A stretch of 64,000 nucleotides of DNA. Source: UBA830 sp002295635. Lineage in GTDB: Bacteria; Pseudomonadota; Alphaproteobacteria; MPNO01; UBA830. The DNA lies in contig DBHK01000013.1 of NCBI GenBank assembly GCA_002295635.1, forward strand, positions 62,001-126,000, in the 5' to 3' direction. Of this stretch, positions 17,050-26,171 are shown piece by piece. Below the pieces are notes generated by a model. The model was not told the DNA's origin. It saw only the letters and a program-made list of their open reading frames with translations, and searched no databases. How positions within the stretch are numbered: the stretch's first letter is position 1; every line of letters starts with the position of its first letter. Made by a program: the position numbers and the translations under genes.

Positions 17050-17838
17050 TTAGTTTGTGCTCTGAAAGAGAATCCAATCGGCGATTTCTAGAGCTACCTG
17101 CCGTTCAATACCCTCGAAACCATGGTGGTGAAAAGGTCCGCACCCACGACCGCTGGGAATACCCCCGATATACCTCAAAAAGTTTTTGCGAGGTGCAGAA
17201 ACCTGATCAAAAAAAACTTTTGCAAATTTATAACGCGTCACCGAGCATTCATCTTTCGAATGATGTGCAATTAATATTGGGACGTCGATACTATTACCGA
17301 TGATGATCTCCATCGAATAATTGACTGCTTTCGCCGAGTTATTTGTATAAATCCCGGAAGCTAGAACAACTCCGTCTATCGTTTTAGGGAATGTTTTTGA
17401 ATATGCACCGGCATCTACAGTGCCTCTGCTGAAACCGACGATAAAGATCGGTCGATTGTTTCGCCGCTTAATGAACTTTACAAGCTCCCATATTGCCTCC
17501 AAACGTTCTCGACTAGCACGGTATTGGTAACCCGCCTTTTGTCTACTTGAGCGGTTAGGCAACAGATAAAAATTAATATTTTCATCGAAGAATACGACGC
17601 GCTGCCTGATGAGAAAATTATTACCTCTCCCATCTTGGTTTCTGAGCCCCTTACCCCCAATAATAGCGATAATATTTGCTTTGGACTGCGCGCCCTCAGA
17701 CGCATGGATATCTAAATTAGAGATACCGGCTACTTTAAATTTGAAACTTGTTGCTAACGAGCTGACAGAAAATGAAACGCCAATCACCAAAACTATGAAA
17801 AATTTTGAAAGGATTTGTGCCCAATGAAAAATTGCCAA
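17050..17838 (-). CDS. Exported alpha/beta-hydrolase
   Basis: Hydrolase of 262 residues with an N-terminal hydrophobic export signal (FFIVLVIGVSFSVSSLA). The nucleophile elbow is GFSRG, the acid Asp is likely in HHSKDECS, and the His in GPFHHHGFEG, so a full Ser-Asp-His triad is visible. Two cysteines near the Asp and His (ECS and RGCG) may form a disulfide, which fits a periplasmic place. The start is a TTG at 17838, the only in-frame start covering the signal peptide. Substrate unknown. Confidence 0.72.
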   Translation of the reverse strand: MAIFHWAQILSKFFIVLVIGVSFSVSSLATSFKFKVAGISNLDIHASEGAQSKANIIAIIGGKGLRNQDGRGNNFLIRQRVVFFDENINFYLLPNRSSRQKAGYQYRASRERLEAIWELVKFIKRRNNRPIFIVGFSRGTVDAGAYSKTFPKTIDGVVLASGIYTNNSAKAVNYSMEIIIGNSIDVPILIAHHSKDECSVTRYKFAKVFFDQVSAPRKNFLRYIGGIPSGRGCGPFHHHGFEGIERQVALEIADWILFQSTN

Positions 17839-18105
17839 ACTCCATATTTGGAATAGCGTGAAAGTTTGGAAAAATATTCGAGAATCAAACGAGATACCTT
17901 AAAGCGCTAATGTTGGTCAGCCTGATTATTCTATCACTGGAACCTTGTCCACTAAGAGACAGAAAAATTATCTTCGAATAGCTCTTCGATTATTAGCGTT
18001 CCTGCTTTATTGTAAATTTTTGGATGGCTTCTATGAGTTTCGTGGCAGGCATTCTTCTCCAATTGTTTTTAAATTAAAGGCTTTATCGCCGTATTAAAAA
18101 CTCTC

Positions 18106-19221
18106 TCATATCGGGTTCTTACTATTCCAGGACCTACCCGTTAACAGCTTCCAAGCGTTGCGATAACCAATAGCATGCCTCGCTCCATCGGGCAGGTCGC
18201 GCATTATTAGCCGAATGTTTTGGACTCTTTTCCTAATAAATTTGTCAAGCGGCCCTCGACCGCCTCCATAATCAAGACCAACAACGAAACGGTCTGCAAA
18301 ATCGATAATTATCTCCTTCCACTGATCAGCAAGATCAGGAAACTGCCGATCACTTTCGCGCCGCCAAATTATGGTATCTAAAGTTTCTTCACCGGAACAA
18401 TTATAGATTCTTCCAGGCCGACCTGTCGCTAAGTCAAAGTAGAGGTTGGGGTAGTTCCGCAAAAGATGTCTTACCCTGTCGGCAGTGAAGTCACTTTGTT
18501 TCTTCGGTTGCCGGATTTGTCCAAAATGGGCGTGTATGACTTTGGCACTCGGATACGCCTTCAGCATTCTTTCGAGCCCTCTAAGGAGTAAATTCTCCGG
18601 TTCATTATGAATAACAAATGCGACGGCGCTATCTGCTGAAAGTTGGAACAGCCGATGTGCGTTAGGGCCCTCTATGGGAACATGAACATCACGGAAGGTA
18701 TTGCCCGCTCTACATTGCCGACGGGACATATAGTGTCGGAATTCGAACTCCCCCATAATTGGATAGGCGCCGGACCGTATATGTTTTTCAGTCTGGCTAA
18801 TAAAGCTATTTTTACCCCTCACCCAGTTCTTATTTGTGCCGCCGTTGCTAGCAAGCAGAAAACGGTTGGGATACGAGTTTACAACTTTGTGGATATAAAA
18901 GCCCCAGCGGTAACCCTTCTGCTTTTTACTATTCCTACGCGCCTGATATCCATCAAAAGCCATCAACGCAACGCCGACTTCATCCATCACCGGTATCGCT
19001 TTACTAAGATAAGCCTCTCCATCCTGGCGTTTAAGACTCGACTGCAAATCGATCAACGGAATTTCACCAATATCCAAAAACGACTGAATACGTTTTCGCC
19101 ACATCGTCTCCAACTCAGCGCGCGAATAATTGATATCGAGTGGCTGTTCGGCATTTGAAACTGAAACACTCATTAAAATCAAAAATGCTACAAAGACGCT
19201 GAGGAATTTACGTACCTTCAT
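18106..19221 (-). CDS. Exported amidohydrolase-like TIM-barrel protein
   Basis: Protein of 371 residues with a signal peptide (MKVRKFLSVFVAFLILM, cleavage near SNAEQ). The rest resembles amidohydrolase-related TIM barrels: a VIHAHFG segment with two His residues and a C-terminal VVGLDYGGG placing an Asp where the catalytic Asp would be, followed by an 'NAWKLLTGR' tail typical of these barrels. The N-terminal HxH motif is not evident (IPLIDLQSSL stands in its region). Two Cys residues support an oxidising compartment. It is just downstream of tRNA-Arg on the same strand. Function unknown. Confidence 0.7.
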   Translation of the reverse strand: MKVRKFLSVFVAFLILMSVSVSNAEQPLDINYSRAELETMWRKRIQSFLDIGEIPLIDLQSSLKRQDGEAYLSKAIPVMDEVGVALMAFDGYQARRNSKKQKGYRWGFYIHKVVNSYPNRFLLASNGGTNKNWVRGKNSFISQTEKHIRSGAYPIMGEFEFRHYMSRRQCRAGNTFRDVHVPIEGPNAHRLFQLSADSAVAFVIHNEPENLLLRGLERMLKAYPSAKVIHAHFGQIRQPKKQSDFTADRVRHLLRNYPNLYFDLATGRPGRIYNCSGEETLDTIIWRRESDRQFPDLADQWKEIIIDFADRFVVGLDYGGGRGPLDKFIRKRVQNIRLIMRDLPDGARHAIGYRNAWKLLTGRSWNSKNPI

Positions 19222-19252
19222 TTTACTTTTCCGTAAGAGGTTCGCAATTAGA

Positions 19253-19329
<77 letters not shown>

Positions 19330-19459
19330 CAAGTAACAAGTTTGTACCACGTTTTCAATCGCGTTGCGACGAGATGAACTCATAGAGATTGCGAAGCAAG
19401 CTTAGCTGATAGATAAAGTAGCTAACTCATAGGAATAATTACTCGCGGGAGAGAAACTC

Positions 19460-20227
19460 ATGGGGGGAAAACTTACAGGGAGAAAAGCAATTATCGTTGG
19501 CGGTGGGGGCGGAATCGGCGGAGCGATTGCTCGGCGATTTCACATAGAGGGCGCGGCGGTCGGTATTGTAGACGTTGACGAGAAGGCAATCGAAGCCCGG
19601 GTGGCCGAACTGAAAGACGGACCCGGAACCGCCCAGGTATTTTCAATCGCCATCGATATAAGCAATCCTGAGGGAGCAAAATGGGCGGTTAGCGAAGTGT
19701 CCAATGCGATAGGAGGGCTAGATATTTCCGTTCACTCTGCTGCCAGCCGTGATCCGACAGCACCCACGGAATATACAGAAATCGAGAACTGGAACGAAGC
19801 AATTCGGGTAAATTTAACTAGCATGTTTCTCCAGTGCAAATACGTAATTCCCGAACTGCGAGCCAAAGGAGGAGGTGTAATTATAAATATCGCATCGCAG
19901 CTTGGAAGTGTGGTTACTCCGGGCCGCCCCGCCTACCATGCAACAAAGGGTGCTGTAATCCAGCTTACCAAAGCAATCGCTGTCGAAACTACACAGGACA
20001 ATATTCGGGCGGTAACGATCTCGCCAGGTGCTATAGAAACCAACCGTCTTCTAGCCCGTCATAAAAACATCGAAGTAATTCGCGAAAAACTAACACCTGG
20101 CCATCCAATCGGACGTTTAGGCCAGCCGGATGATATCGCGGGCGCCGCCCTTTTTGTAGCCAGCGATGATGCCGCCTTCATGACCGGTACTGACCTTATT
20201 GTCGACGGCGGATATACGGCAATTTGA
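19460..20227 (+). CDS. SDR-family oxidoreductase
   Basis: Classical short-chain dehydrogenase of 255 residues. The cofactor motif is VGGGGGIGG (residues 13-21), Asp after beta-2 (VDVDE) favours NAD(H), and the active site is S in NIASQLG with YHATK (Tyr and Lys). The C-terminal 'TGTDLIVDGGYTA' is typical. Ribosome site GGGAGAG precedes the ATG. A second SDR gene starts five bases after its stop. Substrate unknown; these two enzymes may act in series. Confidence 0.93.
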   Translation: MGGKLTGRKAIIVGGGGGIGGAIARRFHIEGAAVGIVDVDEKAIEARVAELKDGPGTAQVFSIAIDISNPEGAKWAVSEVSNAIGGLDISVHSAASRDPTAPTEYTEIENWNEAIRVNLTSMFLQCKYVIPELRAKGGGVIINIASQLGSVVTPGRPAYHATKGAVIQLTKAIAVETTQDNIRAVTISPGAIETNRLLARHKNIEVIREKLTPGHPIGRLGQPDDIAGAALFVASDDAAFMTGTDLIVDGGYTAI

Positions 20228-20231
20228 CAAA

Positions 20232-20894
20232 ATGTCCCGCGTTCTCATAACCGGTGGCGAAACTGGACTAGGCCTCGAGCTAACCCGAGCGTACTCCGCC
20301 GCCGGCGATATTGTTTCTGTAATCTGCCGTGAATCGTCAGCAGAGTTGGACGCGCTGGCCCCGCACGTTAACTACGCCAAAGCTGACGTAAGGGATCCCG
20401 GGGTCATCGATCAAGTCGCTAAGGAAATCGGGCATACTCCAATAGACATACTGATCAATAACGCAGGGATAATGATTAAAGACGATATCAACAAAATAGA
20501 TCTCGCCGCCCTCCGTCTGCAATTCGAAGTCAATGCCCTTGGCCCACTCAACATTGTACTCGCTTTCCAACAACTTCTGCACACAGGGTCTCGGGTAATA
20601 AATATTTCCAGCCGGCTTGGGTCGATCGACGACAATGAAACCGGCGATGACTATGGCTACCGGATGTCAAAAGCAGCACAAAATATGCTGACATCGAACC
20701 TATCCATTCAGCTTCGTAAAAAAGGTGTATGCGTCGTCGCCCTCCACCCCGGGATTGTTGCAACTGGCATGACCGGTGGTTTCGGTACACCCGCCGCTAA
20801 GGTGGCCAATGATCTTAAGATTACTATCGAAGGTCTCGACGAAAGATTTACAGGAAAATTCTTCGACCGTTTTGGTAAAGAAATTCCCTGGTAG
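20232..20894 (+). CDS. SDR-family oxidoreductase (second of pair)
   Basis: SDR of 220 residues. Cofactor motif TGGETGLG near residues 7-14, NNAG motif, Ser in NISSRLG, and YRMSK as the catalytic Tyr/Lys. It resembles the CsgA/C-factor-like or sniffer-type SDRs in size. The start ATG at 20232 comes four bases after the stop of the previous SDR; an earlier in-frame start would overlap that gene. It ends five bases from the stop of the TRAP permease gene, which converges on it. Confidence 0.9.
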   Translation: MSRVLITGGETGLGLELTRAYSAAGDIVSVICRESSAELDALAPHVNYAKADVRDPGVIDQVAKEIGHTPIDILINNAGIMIKDDINKIDLAALRLQFEVNALGPLNIVLAFQQLLHTGSRVINISSRLGSIDDNETGDDYGYRMSKAAQNMLTSNLSIQLRKKGVCVVALHPGIVATGMTGGFGTPAAKVANDLKITIEGLDERFTGKFFDRFGKEIPW

Positions 20895-20898
20895 AGCA

Positions 20899-22860
20899 CT
20901 AAGTAAAGACCAAGCTAAGATCGGGGATTGCAATCAACAAGATTGTTACCAGAAGCATAACGAATGCAAATGGCATCGCTCCCAGAAAAATCTGGTTCAA
21001 TGTTATCCGGTCGTCATTCAAAGTAGATTTCACAACATAGCACGTGATTCCTAATGGAGGGGTTAGCAACCCAATTTCAACGGCAATCACCGTTACAACC
21101 CCGAACCAAATCGGATCCCCGCCAAACATTGCAAGAGACGGAAGCGCCAACGGCAAAATGATTAGCATAATTGAGATGGAGTCGAGGATCATGCCAAGCA
21201 AAATCAAAATTAATACATAGGCGATTATAAAAAGGGTATAGCTGTCCCCCACAAAACCTCCCATCTGCTGCGGTAAACCGGATAGCGCTAGCATGCGCGA
21301 ATAAATATTTGCGGCAAGAATTAGAAATAGAATGGACACCGTGATGTGGCCCGTTTCCACAAGGACTCCCCAAAGCGTCTTCCAGTCCAGTTTTCGTCTG
21401 ATGAGTCCAATCAAAAGCGCACCAAATGCACCTGCCGCGCCTGCTTCAGTAGGAGTGAATATACCACCATAAATTCCACCGATCACCAGAACCATGAGAC
21501 TGAAAATCGGAAAAAGTTTTAGTAACGCTGATCTACTCGACTCGTCACCATTCGTCTGGTCTTGCATCACTTTGACGTCACCTACCCACTCCGGTTTCCA
21601 AGTAGCCATGCCAAGTATGACAAGGGCAAAGGCGACCGCGAGGATAAGCCCGGGGATTAAGGCTGCAATAAACAAAACGCCAACTGACTGTTCCGCAATA
21701 AAGGCGTATACAATAAAAAGAAGACTCGGCGGTATCAGCATCCCGAGAACAGAAGAGCCAGCCACTACACCCACAGAAAATCGTGCCGTATATCCTTGCG
21801 CCATCATTTCCGGCGTAGCGACACGGGTGAACGCGGCCGCGGATGCGATAGAGGAACCTGTAATCGCAGCAAATACGGCGTTTGCTGCGACTGTGGCTAT
21901 CCCGAGCCCTCCCCGAACCCGTCTAAGCGCCCATCGAGCCACTTGGAAGGTATCCTTACCGACGTCGGTCGCGGCCACAAGTAATCCCATCAGCACAAAA
22001 AGCGGAACCACACCAAAAAAGTAGTTCTTCATATATTCCGCACCGGCCTGCGGTAACATTCTTTCAGCGATAACGGTGTTTCCCTTCATCAACCAGATGC
22101 CGCAAAAACCGAGGACTATTAAAGCAATTCCGATAGGCATTCCTGCATAAATCAGGATTAACATGAAGATTATGGACAGAATTCCGATTTGCGCATTTGA
22201 GAGATCGGCGGATGTAAGCCAGTATATAATGATGGCAAACCCCGCCAACCCTAACAGCCAACCGTAGCCTCCCTTTACACCCTCAACGCCGGCTAAGCCC
22301 TTACGAAAAGTTCGGCCTGCTCCAGAAACCTCTCGGATGAAGCGCAAAAGAAATTCGATACTGGTTGCAATTCCGCCAACCAGCAAAATTAAATAAAACG
22401 GCCACACGATAAAGGTAACCACACCGGGCACGCCAGCAATCTCGTCTTCGGCCCATGCATCCGAAAACTCACCCCAAAACCCTTGGGCCATAATAAGAAA
22501 AACAACTATCCCAAATAAATTGAAAATAGCATTGAATACACGCCCCGCGAAGGGACGCTTAATTTCAAGCCATTCAATCAGTAGTTCTGCACGAATGAAC
22601 TTCCCTGCATGCAGGGTATTCGCAAGTTGTAAATAAATTGTACCGGAAATAGAAAAAGCGATTATTTCAGGAACGCCATTCAGCGGATGGTTAAGAACAT
22701 TCCGGGCGAAAATATCGGCGCAGATGATCAGCATCATACCGAACACCCACAGGGTGCCGACACTATTCATCAAATTAGTAAGGCTGATGAAAAGGCGAAC
22801 AGGCAGACCGATCACCGTCTCTCTACCCGATCCGTCACCCGCCTGAGCGGGGTCTGTCAC
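20899..22860 (-). CDS. TRAP transporter permease, DctQ-DctM fusion
   Basis: Fused permease of a tripartite ATP-independent periplasmic transporter, 653 residues. The N-terminal ~190 residues are the four-helix DctQ part (segment LIICADIFARNVL is typical), and the rest is the DctM part with about twelve hydrophobic segments and the conserved GSSIASAAAF and MLIPPSLLFIVYA motifs. It uses an ion gradient to import an organic acid bound by the DctP protein encoded just upstream (22886). Fused DctQM proteins are common in marine alphaproteobacteria. Substrate unknown. Confidence 0.93.
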   Translation of the reverse strand: MTDPAQAGDGSGRETVIGLPVRLFISLTNLMNSVGTLWVFGMMLIICADIFARNVLNHPLNGVPEIIAFSISGTIYLQLANTLHAGKFIRAELLIEWLEIKRPFAGRVFNAIFNLFGIVVFLIMAQGFWGEFSDAWAEDEIAGVPGVVTFIVWPFYLILLVGGIATSIEFLLRFIREVSGAGRTFRKGLAGVEGVKGGYGWLLGLAGFAIIIYWLTSADLSNAQIGILSIIFMLILIYAGMPIGIALIVLGFCGIWLMKGNTVIAERMLPQAGAEYMKNYFFGVVPLFVLMGLLVAATDVGKDTFQVARWALRRVRGGLGIATVAANAVFAAITGSSIASAAAFTRVATPEMMAQGYTARFSVGVVAGSSVLGMLIPPSLLFIVYAFIAEQSVGVLFIAALIPGLILAVAFALVILGMATWKPEWVGDVKVMQDQTNGDESSRSALLKLFPIFSLMVLVIGGIYGGIFTPTEAGAAGAFGALLIGLIRRKLDWKTLWGVLVETGHITVSILFLILAANIYSRMLALSGLPQQMGGFVGDSYTLFIIAYVLILILLGMILDSISIMLIILPLALPSLAMFGGDPIWFGVVTVIAVEIGLLTPPLGITCYVVKSTLNDDRITLNQIFLGAMPFAFVMLLVTILLIAIPDLSLVFT

Positions 22861-22885
22861 CCGCTAAGTCCGTTAGAAGGTCCGA

Positions 22886-23965
22886 TCAGAGGCCTTCGTC
22901 CCAGTTCCGTAATGGTTTGGCACCCGACGCTCGCGCAACATCCATAAAGGTTTTCATTACTACCCTCGCAGGAATACCTTTCTTTTCGTTCGCATCTACC
23001 CATTCCTTGGCAAGGTTCGGCATCGCAGCTGCCCAGCTACGGCGTTCCGCCGCCGGCAGGGTAGTAACGATAGCTCCCTGTTTGGCCATTAGTTTAAGGA
23101 ATAAACCGGCTTTTTTCTCAATGATTGCCGCCTGTTTCGAGGAATACTCGCCGCCAAGCTTCATAAAAATATCTTGCATGTAAGCTGGCAGGGAATTCCA
23201 AGTGTCCTTGTTCATCGTGATGGCACCGGATATCGGCCCTCCCATATCAACTACTGTCACGTACTTGCCCACTTCGTGGAGCTTAAAAGGAAACATCCCG
23301 GTCGTAATCGAGATACCGCCGTCAGCTACACCGGTTTTCACACCGTTATAGTACACCGGCAGGCCACCATTTACTGCAACTGCGCCGGTTCCCCTTACCC
23401 AACCAGCAAGTGCGTCAGGAGCATACAATTTTCTACCTTTAAGATCCGCAACTGATTTCACCGGGAATTTGGTGAAAATGTTGTATGTATCGGCGACTTG
23501 GATACCAAGATAAACTTGATTGTGCCTATCCCAGGCCTTTTTCATCGCTGCCACGTCTTTATGTAGCTTCTCACCGATTGAATTCAGAACCTTTACATCC
23601 CCTGTCACAAACGGAGCGTAGAATGATACGTTCATTAACGGCATTTTAATCGGCTCCCAGAGAGTGCCGACCCAGCCTAAATCAGCCAGCCCGTTCTGTA
23701 CGCCTTCGAGAGTGTTCTTGAAATTATAAAGCGCTCCAGCATATGCTTGAGTCCATTTGATACTGTCCCCCTTACCGGCCGAAGCTACCCGAGACATTGA
23801 CTGCGGGACCACGTGATCTTTTATAACTTGAACCCAAGGCACTATGGGCGGATGACTCGATCCTGCCGTTAACTTAAATGTTTTAGCTGTAGTCCCCGAA
23901 ACACCCAGTAATACCATAACGCTGGTGGCGATCGCCCCCGCAGCAAGTGTTTTCGTTAATGACAT
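22886..23965 (-). CDS. TRAP transporter substrate-binding protein (DctP type)
   Basis: Periplasmic binding protein, 359 residues. A signal peptide (MSLTKTLAAGAIATSVMVLLG, cleavage near TTAKT) precedes the DctP domain with the usual KFPVKSVADLKGRKLYAP region, whose Arg binds the substrate carboxylate. I choose the ATG at 23965 with AGGAGAGG upstream; the frame runs open to 24007. It is 25 bases upstream of the fused permease on the same strand, forming a two-gene operon. Substrate is likely a carboxylate. Confidence 0.93.
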   Translation of the reverse strand: MSLTKTLAAGAIATSVMVLLGVSGTTAKTFKLTAGSSHPPIVPWVQVIKDHVVPQSMSRVASAGKGDSIKWTQAYAGALYNFKNTLEGVQNGLADLGWVGTLWEPIKMPLMNVSFYAPFVTGDVKVLNSIGEKLHKDVAAMKKAWDRHNQVYLGIQVADTYNIFTKFPVKSVADLKGRKLYAPDALAGWVRGTGAVAVNGGLPVYYNGVKTGVADGGISITTGMFPFKLHEVGKYVTVVDMGGPISGAITMNKDTWNSLPAYMQDIFMKLGGEYSSKQAAIIEKKAGLFLKLMAKQGAIVTTLPAAERRSWAAAMPNLAKEWVDANEKKGIPARVVMKTFMDVARASGAKPLRNWDEGL

Positions 23966-24504
23966 TTTAATGCTACCTCTCCTGAACATTTTATAAGACG
24001 TTTGCACGTCGCTCTTTTATTCACATAATTATTATTAGAATGTTCTTCTAAAGCCAAGCGCTTAACGGACATAGCAAACGGACCATAAATTATGCTGAGT
24101 TACGGGAGTTACAGGTATTCCTAACACGTTGAGAAGAAAGGCACTGTAAAGTTAGGGACTACCGCGTGGGTGATTTCACCAATGGCGATATTCTTATTAC
24201 GATCGACAAAATTGAAAATGGTGTGGAATTGGCAATCTAAGAGATCAATGCCCTTACCGACGCGCGTTACTCTCGACGTACGTGTTCCGGACCGGGAACA
24301 ACGATCTAGTATTCTTTTCACGATCCGATTACCTCCTATGTCGTAACGCCGATGGCACTCGGCGTTGACCGTTGTATTATACGACGGAATAGCCACCCGT
24401 TTTGTACATACGATAAGATTATCGGTACTTCTAATACACCGGTAAATAGTGGCCGATTTCGGTCTGCTGGACAGCGGCAACCGGTTTGGTCATGTTCTGC
24501 TGAA
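23966..24504. other. Intergenic region upstream of dctP and the DUF2817 gene
   Basis: About 540 bases between divergent genes. It must hold promoters for both. A 119-codon minus-strand frame (24121-24480) is present; its C-terminal part is described separately as a possible remnant. No strong terminator or palindrome seen. Confidence 0.4.
24121..24480 (-). pseudogene. Possible remnant of a hotdog-fold thioesterase gene
   Basis: Only the last ~45 residues look protein-like: a VTRVGKGIDLLD strand, then FVDRNKNIAIGEITHAVV, whose GxxTHxxV ending recalls FlK-type hotdog thioesterases. The N-terminal part looks random and no ribosome site is visible. It may be a decayed gene, or chance. Low confidence. 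Confidence 0.2.
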
Positions 24505-25599
24505 ATGTTCATATCGCATTATTTTCCCACAGACTACGAAGACGGCCGGACTAAATTTAGGGCGGCTGCAGAGAAGGCGAATGCTGATTTGCACGTTTAC
24601 GGTGCTAACGTTAGGGGCCCCGAGGGCAATGCAGTCACGACCGATGTAGCCCTAATTGGCCAAAAAGACGCTCCATACGTTCTGCTATGTAACTCGGCGA
24701 CTCACGGCGTCGAGGGCTTTTGCGGGTCTGGAATATTTTCGGGGTTTCTCGACAGTGGAGAGACGCAAATCCTACCGAGAAAAATACGCTTGGTATTCAT
24801 TCATGCCCTCAATTGCCATGGCTACGCTTGGCTCCGGAGAGTTACGGAAGAGAACGTGGATCTAAATCGAAACTTCATCGACCACAACCAGCCCCCTCCA
24901 AGGAACACGGAGTATAGCAAACTTCATCCATTCATTCTGCCAGATGTCTGGGATGCGAGGACCATTTCTAAATCTACCGAAGAACTAGAGAGCTATGCCT
25001 CAAAGACCTCAACGTTCAAATTACAATCAGTCCTGACTGGTGGCCAATACGACCATCCTGATGGGATTTTCTATGGCGGACGGAAGCCAACCAAATCTCA
25101 TAGACGGTTTATGGAAATAGTTGAAAATCACGTCGTCGGCGCGGAACACATTCTTTTTCTCGATTGGCATACGGGGCTTGGCCCGTATGGCACCGGCGAA
25201 CTTATAGGAATGACCCGACCAGGCAGCCATCATGGAGATCGAGTTAATAATTGGTTTAGTCACGGCCTTGAGGCCCCCTCAGAAGGCCAATCTCCGTCTG
25301 CGCCACTGACGGGAACGATCGGATCGGGCCTACGCCGATTTTTTGCGGAGACAGAGACCGAAATTACCAGTCTAACCGTCGAATTCGGTACCTATCCAGT
25401 TCGCGACGTTCTGATGCCGCTAATCGCAGACAATTGGCTTCACGCAAAGGGAAACCTTGAGAGCGATCAAGGTCGTTCGATTAAGAAACAGATCCGGAAA
25501 GCCCTCTTTCCCGACGAGGCCGACTGGAAAGAGCTTGTCTGGGTCCGCGGACGTCAGATTCTACGGCGAGGGATTCGAGGTCTAGCAACACTGGAATAA
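24505..25599 (+). CDS. DUF2817 (M14 zinc carboxypeptidase-like) protein
   Basis: Protein of 364 residues in the DUF2817 group of M14-type carboxypeptidase relatives. Zinc-ligand candidates are H and E in ATHGVEGF and H in DWHTGLG; VDLNRNF is the M14 substrate Asn-Arg segment, and EFGTYP near the end holds the likely general-base Glu. No signal peptide, so cytosolic. The start is the ATG at 24505, where the family begins; the frame is open to 24352. Likely role: hydrolysis of a small peptide or amide taken up from outside. Confidence 0.85.
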   Translation: MFISHYFPTDYEDGRTKFRAAAEKANADLHVYGANVRGPEGNAVTTDVALIGQKDAPYVLLCNSATHGVEGFCGSGIFSGFLDSGETQILPRKIRLVFIHALNCHGYAWLRRVTEENVDLNRNFIDHNQPPPRNTEYSKLHPFILPDVWDARTISKSTEELESYASKTSTFKLQSVLTGGQYDHPDGIFYGGRKPTKSHRRFMEIVENHVVGAEHILFLDWHTGLGPYGTGELIGMTRPGSHHGDRVNNWFSHGLEAPSEGQSPSAPLTGTIGSGLRRFFAETETEITSLTVEFGTYPVRDVLMPLIADNWLHAKGNLESDQGRSIKKQIRKALFPDEADWKELVWVRGRQILRRGIRGLATLE

Positions 25600-25683
25600 T
25601 GGAAGAGAAAAAACTTTGGGCTTCTCCGCCCGCATGCCCAACCAATCAGGCATTGCGATGATAAAATATTCATATAGCCCGCT

Positions 25684-25992
25684 CTAATGGGTCCAATTTT
25701 TTTTCCTGCTGTGAGCAAAATTATCTGAATAGGATTTTAGCTTGATCTTCCGTGGTCTCGGCTGGCTGACCTGGTAATGGAGCCCTTTTCTCTCGCAAAA
25801 GGCAATCGCGTCCTCCTGACTGGAAAACCGCATTTTTATTTGATTACGCGTATCCCCCTGACCAACCCAGCCCATCAAGCTATCGTTCCTTGGCTTTGCA
25901 CCTGGCTCGAATTCAACAACCCAATCTCGTGATTTGGCTCGACCAGACTGCATTGCATTTTTTCGGGGTTTGTAAATACGGACCTTCAACAT
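25684..25992 (-). CDS. NADH dehydrogenase complex I accessory subunit, NDUFS4 family
   Basis: Protein of 102 residues matching the ETC complex I subunit (NDUFS4/18-kDa) family: it opens with VRIYKPRKNAMQSG, contains LMGWVGQGDT and ends with the conserved YSDNFAHSR plus terminal WTH. The subunit sits on the matrix/cytosolic arm of complex I and is limited to alphaproteobacteria and mitochondria, so it supports the taxonomic call. The ATG at 25992 is preceded by a weak CAGGAAA; the open frame extends to 26055. It stands alone, as is usual. Confidence 0.93.
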   Translation of the reverse strand: MLKVRIYKPRKNAMQSGRAKSRDWVVEFEPGAKPRNDSLMGWVGQGDTRNQIKMRFSSQEDAIAFCERKGLHYQVSQPRPRKIKLKSYSDNFAHSRKKNWTH

Positions 25993-26171
25993 GAAAATTT
26001 CCTGATGGTGTAAACGCCACGGATAATTGGCGTTATAGGGCTCACTCGATTGCAACTTCTGATCTAACTCGCTAAAACTCTTTTCAACCTTTAAAAAATC
26101 GGACTAGAGTTAAGTATTAGGTATGTCCGCCTAATTGGGGTTGTCCACCTTATCATAATCAGAGAGGCATC

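Noticed and set aside
18643..19158. 171-codon plus-strand ORF
   Set aside because: It lies antisense to the exported TIM-barrel gene, which has a signal peptide and motif support; no own ribosome site.
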